This document shows, piece by piece, positions 7,536 through 16,138 of a stretch of 64,000 nt of DNA (its first letter is position 1; the number at the start of each line of letters is the position of its first letter). The stretch comes from Oscillospiraceae bacterium (GTDB taxonomy: Bacteria > Bacillota > Clostridia > Oscillospirales > Oscillospiraceae). Where the stretch lies: positions 1 to 64,000 of the forward strand of contig CADAUZ010000004.1 in the NCBI GenBank assembly GCA_902791215.1, read 5' to 3'. A model generated the notes under the pieces. That model was not told the DNA's origin. It did no database searches and saw nothing but the letters and a program-made list of their open reading frames with translations. The translations under genes and the position numbers were made by a program.

Positions 7536-9824
7536 TTACCCGCGGCAGCGGTCGCAGTAGCAGACGAGCTCATAGAGCCTCGCCGTCAGTGTCGCGGGGT
7601 CGGCGTTATGGCGCTCCATGCAGCGGGTCTCCGGGTTGTAGCAGAGCTCCTTCTGCATTTCCAGAAGCGAGAGCACCTTCTCCTCCGCCGCGCTGCCGCT
7701 GAACATCAGGTCGATGAAGGGGGCCTCGAAGGCTGGAGAGTTGTAGCCGTAGGCGTATTTATTCATGGTCTCCGGGCTGTCCGTGCCGAGGCGGCGGTTG
7801 AGGGTGTCCGCGTCGCTGTCGTAGGCCAGGGCCTTCTGGAAATCCTTGCGGTCAAAGAGCTTGTACGCAGGCTTCAGCGCCTTGATGTGCGCGTAGCCGA
7901 AGAGCTCAAAGAGATGATAGCCCTCCTCCTGGATGAGGATGTCCACCTTCCGGGGGTTGAAGACCTTCAGGCGCAGGCCCGCGTATTTCACGTACTGCTT
8001 GGCATAGAGGTTCAAAAAGTCCCTGCGCGGGCGCTTCATGGCCCCGAAGTGGCGGATGAGGCCGCTGGAATGAATACCGAAGTACTCCTTCCGCAGGCGC
8101 TTGAGGTGCGTCTTTGTCTCGCGGCGGATTTGCTCATCCTCGCGGTGGCGCAGAAGCATCAGACCGCTCAGGGCAAACCACACCTGGTGGTTGAGGGTAT
8201 AGTCGTAGTCAAGCTCGGTGCCGTCCGGCTCCACGCGCTTCCAGAAGCCGCTCAGCTCGTCAAAGCGCTGGGAGCGGAATATGCGCGCGGCGCAGTCCAG
8301 ATACTCCTCACCGCCGAAGGTCTCGTAGGCATAGACCAGCGCCTCGATCACCCAGGCCTGACCGATCAGGCCGTTGAGATGGTCGGACGCGCCGCTCTCC
8401 ACGCAGGCGACGGCGCCGGAGCGGCTCTTTGCCTGCTCGCCCAGCAGATATTGAGCAAAGCGCAGGGCGAGCGTTTTGTACCTCTCTTCCCCCGTGGTTT
8501 TCCAGAGGTGGGCATAGGTGATCAGCCAGTGGGCGGTGTTGCGCACCGGGGTATCGGTGCAGCCGTAGGGGCCGTTCCGGCCCGGATCGGCATGGCCGTT
8601 TTGCGCAAAGGCATCATAGTTTGCCTCGGCGCATTCGGTCAGAAGTTGCTCGATGGCTTTGAGATCGGCGCGCTCGGATGCAGGGGCTCCGCCGAGCATT
8701 TCCCGGAAGGCGCCCACGGTGCTGCGGGCGGTGGTCTTCCAGTTGTGCCGCTCGTCAACGATCTTGCGGATGGCCGCGCGGTACGCCTCTCTCTGTTCGC
8801 TTGTCGTGTCCATGGCTTTCAGAAGTGCGTCCTTCATCGCCACTGGGTCTTCGGAGGCAAAGAGGATGCCCGCCTTGCCGTTGTCGGTGCCCTCCACGAA
8901 GGTGGGCACGTCGCTTGCCACCACGGGCACGCCGTAGGTGTAGGACATGAGCAGCACGCCGCTGCCGTAGATTTTCCGATAGGGGAAGAGCAGGAAGTCC
9001 GCGTTGCCGATGAGCTTCGGGATCTCCTCCTCGGGCACGCGGGTGTTGTCAAACTCCACACAGTCACCGATGCCGTACTCCCGGATGAGGGCTGCGTAGT
9101 CCGTCGGGTCGAGCTTCGGGTACTGCTCGCCACGGATCACGAAGCGGCAGCGGGCCCGGTCCTTCTCATCCATCAGGGAGATGGCCTTGAGCAGGATGTC
9201 CACGCCCTTGTAGGGGCGGATGCGCCCGAAGTTGAGAAAATGCACGCGCTCGTCGTTGTCCCTCGCGTTTTCGTCCACGCTGTAGGTGGTATAGAGGCCG
9301 CGGGGGATGACGCGGATCTTCTCGTCTGGGATGTTGAATTTGTCCTTGAGATCCTGTTTGGACGCGTCGTTGTGGACGATCAGCAGGTCGCAGGCGCGGT
9401 AAAAGCGTCCGTAGAGCTCGGCGTCGCCGGGGGCGGGCTCGTGGGGCAGGACGTTGTGCACCGTCATGACCAGCAGGCGGTAGTACTTTCTCGTCTGCTC
9501 GTAGAGCTTCATCTCCGCCGAGGCCTTCTTGAAGCTCTGGATGTGCAGTACGTCATAGTGCCCGGTGCGGATCTCGTGCTCCAGCTCCACGAGGGTGCGT
9601 CCGTAGTCCAGGATCGCCGCCGCCTTGCCCTTGCCGCCGTTGTAGAAGCGGCGCTTCCAGCAGATGCCGGGCTCCTGAAGATCATTGCGCATATCGCAGA
9701 AGATGGTCAGGTCGCACTCGTTCTTCATCTCCCGCGCAAGCTCCAGCACATAGCGGTTGCCGGGGGAATGATGCTCTACCATCAGCACCTTGAGGCGTTC
9801 GTTGTTATTCTGAAAATGCTTCAC
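7536..9824 (-). CDS. Glycosyltransferase 4 fused to an alpha-toroid domain
   Basis: 762 aa, about twice a normal GT4. Residues about 10-375 are a GT4 (VLMVEHHSPGNRYVLELARE, LNFGRIRPYKGVDILLKA, FLLFPYRKIYGSGVLLMSYT). Residues about 410-760 are rich in helices and Trp/Tyr (NTAHWLITYAHLWKTTGEER, NGLIGQAWVIEALVYAYETF, LNHQVWFALSGLMLLR), the look of an (alpha/alpha)6 toroid as in glycoside hydrolases, lyases and C5-epimerases. No catalytic residues can be assigned with certainty. It sits 25 bp upstream of the DUF6020 fusion gene in the direction of transcription. It could add a sugar and then modify, trim or bind the growing chain; the second activity is a guess. Confidence 0.75.
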   Translation of the reverse strand: MKHFQNNNERLKVLMVEHHSPGNRYVLELAREMKNECDLTIFCDMRNDLQEPGICWKRRFYNGGKGKAAAILDYGRTLVELEHEIRTGHYDVLHIQSFKKASAEMKLYEQTRKYYRLLVMTVHNVLPHEPAPGDAELYGRFYRACDLLIVHNDASKQDLKDKFNIPDEKIRVIPRGLYTTYSVDENARDNDERVHFLNFGRIRPYKGVDILLKAISLMDEKDRARCRFVIRGEQYPKLDPTDYAALIREYGIGDCVEFDNTRVPEEEIPKLIGNADFLLFPYRKIYGSGVLLMSYTYGVPVVASDVPTFVEGTDNGKAGILFASEDPVAMKDALLKAMDTTSEQREAYRAAIRKIVDERHNWKTTARSTVGAFREMLGGAPASERADLKAIEQLLTECAEANYDAFAQNGHADPGRNGPYGCTDTPVRNTAHWLITYAHLWKTTGEERYKTLALRFAQYLLGEQAKSRSGAVACVESGASDHLNGLIGQAWVIEALVYAYETFGGEEYLDCAARIFRSQRFDELSGFWKRVEPDGTELDYDYTLNHQVWFALSGLMLLRHREDEQIRRETKTHLKRLRKEYFGIHSSGLIRHFGAMKRPRRDFLNLYAKQYVKYAGLRLKVFNPRKVDILIQEEGYHLFELFGYAHIKALKPAYKLFDRKDFQKALAYDSDADTLNRRLGTDSPETMNKYAYGYNSPAFEAPFIDLMFSGSAAEEKVLSLLEMQKELCYNPETRCMERHNADPATLTARLYELVCYCDRCRG

Positions 9825-9854
9825 GATTTTTCCTCCACCCTGCGTGTTGTCGTT

Positions 9855-11393
9855 TTATCGTTTGATAAGCCGCAAAAGGGCCCGTCTCTGCTCGCCGGTG
9901 CAGGCAAGCACCGCATGCAGGACGCTGCCGATCACGCCGCACACCGCGGCGCACAGGATCAGCGCAAGCCAGCCCTGCGGCATATACAGCTTTGAAAGTC
10001 CCCACAAACATGCCGTGATCACGGCGCAGGAGAGCACATTGCGTGCAATGTCCGGATAAAAGGTGCCCGCCGGCAGTTCCAGCACGTGGGCCATGTACAG
10101 GGGATTTGAGACAAAATTGATAAAGCTCATGACCGCAACCGTCGTCCAGGCCACGGCATAGACTCCCATATGGGCGTATTTGATGAGCACATACATGCCG
10201 ACGACATTGAAAAGCCCCCCAAGCAGCGTGACATAGCAGGGGAACTTCTGCTTGAGCTTGAGGGTGTAGATATAGTACAGAGGATGCATCGCCCCGTTGG
10301 GGATGCACGTCAGGATCGTCACGACCGTAAGCCTGTAGATAAGCTCCGTATCTTCACCGGGTATCCAGAGCTTGTAGAAGCTCCGGCCCAGGGCCACAAA
10401 GCCCGCAAAGGTGACGTTGGCAAGCAGTCCGGAAACCTTCATGGAGATTCTGAGCTCCCGCAGCAGCTCCTCCTTCCCGCGCTCGGCATAGGTCTTGAGA
10501 AAGCGCGGGATAAAGGCCTGGTCCACCACGGTGTAGAGGCTCTGCACAATGGTGTCCACGGTCTTGGCGATGGCGAGCTGGCCCATGGCAAGCGACGAGA
10601 GCATCTGGTTGCACACCAGCAGGTCAAGCCCGCTGTTGAGGAGATTGCCCACCATGTTGAAGGAGGCCCAGAAGCCCTCCATCACCAGCTTTTTCACCGC
10701 GGCAAAAGAATAGTACATCCGGGAGGTTTTCAGCATGGGCAAAAGCTTCCTGCTCATCCAGAGATCCGAAAGCGCGATGACGAGCGCGGCGCTCAGCGTG
10801 CCGAGGCCCACCCACGCGACCTTCGCCGGGAAAAGCACATAGGCCGCGACGAGCACCGCCGCGTTTGCCAGATACGACAGGACCTTGAAATAGCCCTTCC
10901 AGTCCATGCGATCGCACACGTAGCCCGCGCAGCCGAACACGGAGAAGACCGTCGTCACCCAGAAGGCTGTGAACGAGAGGGCAAACAGAAGCTTGACATC
11001 CTGCGCGAGCGCCGGCGGGACGGAGATCACGCGGTCGAGAAACACCGTCAGCAGCAGGGCCAGCCCCAGCAGCGCAAAGCCCAGGTACACATCGCCCCAG
11101 AACACCGAGGCATAGTAGACATTGGCCTCACGGATATCCTTCCTGTGATAGCTCAGGCCGATATAGCGCGCCGCGTAGATGTTCAGCGCGGTGGTCACGA
11201 TGGTGGCATACTGAGTAAACTGCTTTGCGAGAGTCACAAAACCGTAGGCCTCGGTGCCGACGGTCCGGGTGATGTAGGGCGTCAGGACAAGCGTGATGCC
11301 GTAGCTGACCACATAGGCCATGCCGGTGACAAACATCGTGCGGGCCATGTGCAGGACCTTGTTCCGTTTTGCGGTGTTTTCTTCCGTTGCCAC
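9855..11393 (-). CDS. Polysaccharide repeat-unit flippase (Wzx-like)
   Basis: About 512 aa with 12-14 predicted membrane segments (MARTMFVTGMAYVVSYGITL, FVTLAKQFTQYATIVTTALN, LNSGLDLLVCNQMLSSLAMG and others), typical of the MOP/polysaccharide-transport superfamily that moves lipid-linked repeat units across the membrane. I prefer a GTG start at 11393: AAGGAG lies 9 nt before it, while an in-frame ATG at 11402 directly abuts that same AAGGAG with no spacing. The longer open frame beyond this overlaps the upstream polymerase gene and reads as antisense-like Arg/Gly-rich sequence. The polymerase gene ends 20 bp upstream. Confidence 0.87.
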   Translation of the reverse strand: MATEENTAKRNKVLHMARTMFVTGMAYVVSYGITLVLTPYITRTVGTEAYGFVTLAKQFTQYATIVTTALNIYAARYIGLSYHRKDIREANVYYASVFWGDVYLGFALLGLALLLTVFLDRVISVPPALAQDVKLLFALSFTAFWVTTVFSVFGCAGYVCDRMDWKGYFKVLSYLANAAVLVAAYVLFPAKVAWVGLGTLSAALVIALSDLWMSRKLLPMLKTSRMYYSFAAVKKLVMEGFWASFNMVGNLLNSGLDLLVCNQMLSSLAMGQLAIAKTVDTIVQSLYTVVDQAFIPRFLKTYAERGKEELLRELRISMKVSGLLANVTFAGFVALGRSFYKLWIPGEDTELIYRLTVVTILTCIPNGAMHPLYYIYTLKLKQKFPCYVTLLGGLFNVVGMYVLIKYAHMGVYAVAWTTVAVMSFINFVSNPLYMAHVLELPAGTFYPDIARNVLSCAVITACLWGLSKLYMPQGWLALILCAAVCGVIGSVLHAVLACTGEQRRALLRLIKR

Positions 11394-11413
11394 AGGCAGC
11401 ATCTCCTTGATCG

Positions 11414-12736
11414 TTAAAACGCGTTTTCGGCCTGCTTCTTCGGGGGACGCGCCGTGTTCCTGACGGTCACCAGGGTACGTCTGCGCGAGCCTGCGGCGTT
11501 GCAGCCCACGGCCATGGCCAGGAAGCACGACATGATCCTATAGTCGAAGTTGCCGCCGAGGCAGCGCTCCGTCAGGCCGTTAATGGTCAGGAAGGTCATG
11601 ATGCCGATGCACAGGCGGTACTGATCGTCCCGCAGACTGTTCATGTCACGGAAGGAAAAGATCGCCATGAAGAATAATGCGGCCAGGCCCAGCAGCCCCG
11701 AATTGAGCCAGGCTTCCATGATGACGTTGTGCGCGCCGGTGGTAAGCGTGGCCATGAAGGGGTCCTTGCGCATGCTGAAGCCTGTCTGGAATTTCAGCAG
11801 GGCGGTGGGATCACGCCAGAACATGCCGTAGCCGAAGCCGGTCATGGTCCGGTTCGCGGTCATGACCTCGATGACCCTGCGCCAGATCGGAATGCGTCCG
11901 GTGAGGGTGGCGTCCTTCCCCATCGCAACCAGCATATTCTCGAAGTAAGGCATCAGCGCCAGCATGCAGAACAGGAACACCACGTTCGCCGAAATGTAGA
12001 TAAGCCCCAGCGGCAGGCGTTGGTTCGGAAAAACAAAGATGGACAGGACCGCCAGGAGTGCTGTGATATTGGCGCCCATCGCCTGGCACATGAGCAGCAG
12101 CACGATCTGGATGAGCAGCAGGACCCACCAGTGAAGCTCCCTTCTCCGGGACCCCTGCTTTTCGCGCAGCAGCAGCACCGTCACCACGATGCCGAATACC
12201 AGTTCGGTCGCGCAGGCGTTTTTCGTCTCGAACAGGCCGATGAGGGCATGGTTCTGATCTTCCATGTTTGAGTAGGCCTGGGAGCGGAAGATCACCATAA
12301 AAAGAAGGGTGAACAGCACAAGGGCTCCCTGGGCGATGCAGAGCATCTCCAGCAGCTCCCGGATGCTGTAGCGCTCCTGCAGCCAGATCACGAACAGCAG
12401 CGTCACCACGAGGCGCACGCAGGTGATGGCCTGGGCCTTCATGTCATAAGTGACGAGCATGGAAATGCCGAAGCAGGAAAACACATACAGGTACATGGCC
12501 CAGTATTTCCTGTTCAGATGGATCAGCTCTATATCCTGCCAGGAGTCGCTGCTGGAAAACATCAGCAGCAGGAGCTCCAGGAAAAAGGCGCCGTATTCCA
12601 GCAGCTTTTCCATCGACTCGCCCATCACGTTCGTCAGGTTTCCGGGGAAGCCCAAGGACACCAGAAAGCTGAAAATGATGGCCAGCTCAAAAAATACCTC
12701 GGTCTCACGCTTTCTCTGGTTGCGCGGATCTGTCAT
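11414..12736 (-). CDS. O-antigen ligase/polymerase-like membrane protein (Wzy)
   Basis: 440 aa with about 11-12 hydrophobic segments and a larger loop before the last ones (GRIPIWRRVIEVMTANRTMT, GFGYGMFWRD, TGAHNVIMEAWLNSGLLGLA). The pattern R-x-x-x-W...G-x-G...H-N is the O-antigen ligase/Wzy signature loop. In a Wzx/Wzy pathway this protein joins repeat units on the outside of the membrane. It lies directly before the flippase, which supports the role. The start ATG at 12736 follows a GGGAGGGGGAAG-type ribosome site. Confidence 0.83.
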   Translation of the reverse strand: MTDPRNQRKRETEVFFELAIIFSFLVSLGFPGNLTNVMGESMEKLLEYGAFFLELLLLMFSSSDSWQDIELIHLNRKYWAMYLYVFSCFGISMLVTYDMKAQAITCVRLVVTLLFVIWLQERYSIRELLEMLCIAQGALVLFTLLFMVIFRSQAYSNMEDQNHALIGLFETKNACATELVFGIVVTVLLLREKQGSRRRELHWWVLLLIQIVLLLMCQAMGANITALLAVLSIFVFPNQRLPLGLIYISANVVFLFCMLALMPYFENMLVAMGKDATLTGRIPIWRRVIEVMTANRTMTGFGYGMFWRDPTALLKFQTGFSMRKDPFMATLTTGAHNVIMEAWLNSGLLGLAALFFMAIFSFRDMNSLRDDQYRLCIGIMTFLTINGLTERCLGGNFDYRIMSCFLAMAVGCNAAGSRRRTLVTVRNTARPPKKQAENAF

Positions 12737-12762
12737 GTCTTCCCCCTCCCTTCCGTTACAGT

Positions 12763-12801
12763 CGTTTCAAGGAAATGCCCTTATGGCATTTTTACGAAAC
12801 G
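12763..12801. repeat. Nested palindrome with AAATGCC/GGCATTT core
   Basis: CGTTTC, then AAATGCC, a 5-nt loop, GGCATTT, then GAAACG: two nested stems in the gap between the VanZ and Wzy genes. A second copy with the same core is at 59188-59226. It has no U-tract typical of a terminator. It may be a REP-like element or mRNA stabiliser inside the operon. Confidence 0.6.
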
Positions 12802-12844
12802 GCTCGTGTTGCTTTCGTTATGGGTCTTTACATTGCATCCGGGC

Positions 12845-13549
12845 TCATCCTTCGTAATTGTGTGAGGGCATCGCCCTGCGGATGAGTTTGTACAGCAGCA
12901 GTCCCACAAGGGCCCCCACGGTGTTGGCGACAAGGTCCTCGAGGTCGCACTGGCCGTTTCGCATGAGAAGCTGCGTTGTCTCGATGATGGTCGTCAGCAG
13001 CATGCCCAGCGGCAGCACGGTGCTGATTTTTGCAAGGCTCGGATGAATGGCGGCAAAGAGCGCCCCGATCGGCAAGAACATCACAATATTCAGCCACAGG
13101 TGCTGCAGCGGCGCGAGAGAACGGCGGTTGATGGCCTCCCGGATGGAATCAAAGCTCAGCAGGATGTCCGTCTGTACCTTCCCGCGGCGGGAGAAAATCG
13201 TGATATAGCTGACCATCAGCAGGTAGAGAAGGAACATCACCAGGGCGGTCTTATTGCAATCGCGGAAGTTTTTGACGACAAACGAGACAAAGGCATACAC
13301 GCCAAAAAAAGCCGCCAGGATCAGCAGCGACAGAAAGGCAAAGCTCATGCCTCCCATCTGACTGATGATCAGAACCAGCGGCAGTGAAATCAGAAGATAG
13401 ACTCCAAGCAGTACAACCGCCAGCAGCGGGATGGAGGCCCGGCTGGCAGCCCGCCTGGCGACCGCCTGGAAGAGATAAAAATACCCGCACATCAGCAGGA
13501 TCACAATCAGCAGCAGCTGCATGCTGTCAAAGTTTCCGGTTCGCCACAC
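12845..13549 (-). CDS. VanZ-family membrane protein
   Basis: 234 aa. The N-terminal half has three hydrophobic segments; the C-terminal half matches VanZ: LWLNIVMFLPIGALFAA, LGMLLTTIIETTQLLMRNGQ, CDLEDLVANTVGALVGLLLY, with the conserved Asn, Glu and Asp-Asn positions in membrane helices. The first codon appears to be GTG at 13549 with GGAG 11 nt upstream; an ATG nine codons in has a poorer ribosome site. VanZ proteins occur in glycopeptide-resistance and surface-polymer loci, but their biochemical role is unsettled. Here it is in the middle of the polysaccharide operon, 49 bp from a tiny membrane protein gene. Confidence 0.85.
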   Translation of the reverse strand: MWRTGNFDSMQLLLIVILLMCGYFYLFQAVARRAASRASIPLLAVVLLGVYLLISLPLVLIISQMGGMSFAFLSLLILAAFFGVYAFVSFVVKNFRDCNKTALVMFLLYLLMVSYITIFSRRGKVQTDILLSFDSIREAINRRSLAPLQHLWLNIVMFLPIGALFAAIHPSLAKISTVLPLGMLLTTIIETTQLLMRNGQCDLEDLVANTVGALVGLLLYKLIRRAMPSHNYEG

Positions 13550-13584
13550 TTTTTTGCAGGCTCCTTTCCGTCAGAATCAATGCC

Positions 13585-13618
13585 CGGCTGCCTCTCCTTC
13601 AGGAGAGAGAGGCAGCCG
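13585..13618 (-). promoter_or_regulatory. Perfect 12-bp stem-loop at a gene junction
   Basis: CGGCTGCCTCTC pairs exactly with GAGAGGCAGCCG across a 10-nt loop. The stop codon of the 67-aa gene lies in the loop. No U-tract follows, so it is more likely an mRNA-stability or processing element (or a weak attenuator) separating the chain-length kinase part from the VanZ/Wzy part of the operon. Confidence 0.5.
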
Positions 13619-13802
13619 CGGTCTGGGTATTCGGGAGAAGTTTCGGGAAATGGAGGCTTGTGTGCGCTTCCAGATCCTGCTGCATGGTCCTTGCGATCTC
13701 AACGGGATCGGCGCCGAGCACATAGCCCGCCACGACCCCTCCCGCGCTGAGAACAAGAGCCATCACAAGGATGATCAAAAGAGCGATTCGCAGCTTTTTC
13801 AT
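13599..13802 (-). CDS. Small single-span membrane protein
   Basis: 67 aa. KK at the N-terminus and a hydrophobic stretch at residues 5-29 (LRIALLIILVMALVLSAGGV) indicate one membrane helix or an uncleaved signal. The rest is a short polar tail. The ATG overlaps the stop of the Wzz/BY-kinase gene by 4 bp (ATGA), so it is translationally coupled and very likely real. I do not recognise a family. By position it could be a small accessory subunit of the chain-length regulator or polymerase; this is inference only. Confidence 0.7.
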   Translation of the reverse strand: MKKLRIALLIILVMALVLSAGGVVAGYVLGADPVEIARTMQQDLEAHTSLHFPKLLPNTQTAAASLS

Positions 13803-16120
13803 GTCTCCTCCTCCGTGTCACGTTTAAGAGAAACCTTACGGATAAAGCCCGGGACCATTTTCACCAGCATCCGTATCGCGAGCCAGAACAGCAGCAGGCC
13901 CAGGGAGATGGAGCCGAGGGAGATGCCGGCGGCGGTGAGTCTGTCCGCAAGCTCCGTAAAGCTGCGCAGCGCGGTCGTGGCGCCGCTCACGCCGAAGGCG
14001 AAGACGGCAGCGGCCTCGCAGCCGATCAGGATCGCAGCCGCAGCGAGGATGACCGCAACCGGCAGCGCGAGCAGCAGGCTGCCGAGGCTGAACGTGCCGC
14101 CCGATTTTTTTGCCTTCTTTGCGGCAGGGGCGGTCTTCGCCGGGGCCGTGTCCGGCACGGGCTCATATTTGCCCTCCTGGGGAACGTCCCAGTCCTCCTC
14201 GTCCCCCGTGTCCACGATCACGATCTGCTGGGGCTTTGCGGTCTGGACCACGGTGCGCACCGCGCCCGGCGCGGAGCTTACCGCTGCGGTGCTCTCCCGC
14301 TCCGCCGTATCCCCGGCGGACGGCGTCACCGTCTCAGCAGAGGTCTCGGGGGCGGCTTCGGCGGCGCCGGGCTCCGCTGCCTGCGCGTCCGTCTTTTCCG
14401 CGCCGAAATCATTGGTCAGGCCCATGCGCACCAGTTCGTTGATGGTCTCCTGGTCTGTGCGGACGGCCTGGGTCTGCTCTTCCTGCTTGATGGTGTCCTC
14501 ATAGACATTGCGCTTCGGACTCTCGACCGCAGGCTGAGCGGGTTCTTCCGCGACCTCTTCCTTCTTTCTGCCGAAGAGGCCCTTTTTCTTTTTCTCGGAC
14601 TTCTTTTTCCGGTCCTTGCTCTCAGGAGGCAGCGCAGAATATGTCTGGCTGTCGTCAAAGCCGTATTTTGCTTCCTCGGCCTTCTTCTGGGCGGCCTTTC
14701 TGCTGATGCTCTTCTTGTAGTCCTCCGCGGTCTGGTTCACACTCAGCGCCCTGCCGGAGGTGACGGCGTTGACCACGCAGCCGAGCACACGGGTGCCGGA
14801 TTTGTCGAGCTTCTCGAGAGAGCTCTGGATCTCCGGCAGTGAGGACTCGTCATAGCCGATGACGAACAGTACCGAGTCTGCCACCTGGTTGAGGCTCAGG
14901 GTGCCGGACACGATGCCCACCGGAGGCGCGTCCATGATGACGTACTCATAGCGCTTTTTGAGGTCCTCCACCAGCTCGATGAGCATGTTGTCCACGTTGA
15001 TGGCGTTATGCTCCAGCACGGAGGGCAGGATGTCCAGATAGCCGGAGAGGGTCGTGATGGCTTCGTCGGCGGTGACATCGCCGCGATAGAGTGCGTTGAG
15101 GGAGCGCTCGTAATCCACCTTGCTCAAAAAGAGCGCGCCGAGGTTGGGGTTGCGGGTGTCGAAGTCGATGAGCAGGACCTTGTGCTCCATGTCGGAAAGC
15201 TGGATGGCGAGGTTTGCCGCCACGGTCGTCTTGCCCTCGCCCGCGATGGCCGAGGTCACATAGAAGCACTGATGCCCATCCCTGGTGCCGAGGCGGTTGC
15301 GCAGGATGTAGGCCGCGGCCGAGAAGTTCTGCACGACAAGAGAGTTGCCCACATCGCTGCGGGTCATGATGGAATCCTTGCGCCTGTAGTAGGCGTTGTC
15401 GCGCGGGATGACGCCGATGGTCTCCAGGCCGAAGAGTGTCTCGACGTCGCGCACGTTGTTGAGCGTGGGGTGCATCAGCAGCTCCACGATCGCAAAGCCG
15501 ACGCCCGCCGCAAAGCCCAGCAGGGTCAGCACCACGACCTTGTTGTTGCCGCCGCCCACCACGCCGATGAGCTCCGCGGTCGGTTCGTTGATAATCTCCA
15601 GCGAGCCGAGCTGCAGGGTCTCGGGCAGGATGTCGCTTGCGTGGCTCAGAATGCTGCGCCAGACCGCAAGGCCCTCCTCGGCGTTTCGCCAGGTCAGGCG
15701 CATCTCCAGGATCTGCGTACTGTTATACTGCGTGACGGTGATGGCGTTGCGGATCTGGGCGGTGGTGTAGCCGAGAAGCTCGTTTTCGTTGACCACTTCC
15801 TTGAGCACGCGTTCACTGCGCAGTACGTAGCGCACCGCGTCAACCATGTCCTCGGCCAGATGGAAGTCGTTGACGTTCGGGGCGTTGTAGCCGCCCACGT
15901 ACTGGCCGTTCATGTTCTTGGACGTGATGGCAAAGGAGCCGTTGATATTGAAGGACTGGTAGGAGTTCTGCACGACCGTCATGGCCGACAGGATCAGGCC
16001 GAAGGTCAGGCCCACCAGAGACAGCGCCACGATGACCATCCATCGCTTCTGCAGCGCGAAGAGCAGGTCGCTCACCCGCACGCGGATCACGCCGTTTTGT
16101 GTCGATTCAGTGCCCTGCAA
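13799..16120 (-). CDS. Chain-length determinant fused to BY-kinase
   Basis: 773 aa. Residues 26-50 and 194-215 are the two membrane helices of a Wzz domain that flank an extracellular part. Residues about 265-470 form a bacterial tyrosine-kinase (BY-kinase/CpsD-type) domain with Walker A AGEGKTT (Lys297), Walker A' LLIDFDTRNP, and Walker B YVIMDAPPVG. In Firmicutes these two parts are usually separate proteins (CpsC/CpsD); the fusion is the Wzc layout. After the kinase comes a Lys/Glu/Pro-rich linker of about 200 residues and then two extra hydrophobic segments (about 680-765), which is unusual. The usual C-terminal Tyr cluster is not evident; only scattered Tyr (for example around 486-494) could be phosphorylated. 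It controls polymer length and export together with Wzy. Confidence 0.88.
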   Translation of the reverse strand: MQGTESTQNGVIRVRVSDLLFALQKRWMVIVALSLVGLTFGLILSAMTVVQNSYQSFNINGSFAITSKNMNGQYVGGYNAPNVNDFHLAEDMVDAVRYVLRSERVLKEVVNENELLGYTTAQIRNAITVTQYNSTQILEMRLTWRNAEEGLAVWRSILSHASDILPETLQLGSLEIINEPTAELIGVVGGGNNKVVVLTLLGFAAGVGFAIVELLMHPTLNNVRDVETLFGLETIGVIPRDNAYYRRKDSIMTRSDVGNSLVVQNFSAAAYILRNRLGTRDGHQCFYVTSAIAGEGKTTVAANLAIQLSDMEHKVLLIDFDTRNPNLGALFLSKVDYERSLNALYRGDVTADEAITTLSGYLDILPSVLEHNAINVDNMLIELVEDLKKRYEYVIMDAPPVGIVSGTLSLNQVADSVLFVIGYDESSLPEIQSSLEKLDKSGTRVLGCVVNAVTSGRALSVNQTAEDYKKSISRKAAQKKAEEAKYGFDDSQTYSALPPESKDRKKKSEKKKKGLFGRKKEEVAEEPAQPAVESPKRNVYEDTIKQEEQTQAVRTDQETINELVRMGLTNDFGAEKTDAQAAEPGAAEAAPETSAETVTPSAGDTAERESTAAVSSAPGAVRTVVQTAKPQQIVIVDTGDEEDWDVPQEGKYEPVPDTAPAKTAPAAKKAKKSGGTFSLGSLLLALPVAVILAAAAILIGCEAAAVFAFGVSGATTALRSFTELADRLTAAGISLGSISLGLLLFWLAIRMLVKMVPGFIRKVSLKRDTEEET

Positions 16121-16138
16121 GGGTAGTCACCTCTTTTT

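Noticed and set aside
7608-9995. 795-aa plus-strand open frame opposite the 762-aa glycosyltransferase fusion
   Set aside because: Antisense shadow; no recognisable motif, while the minus strand encodes a well-defined GT4.
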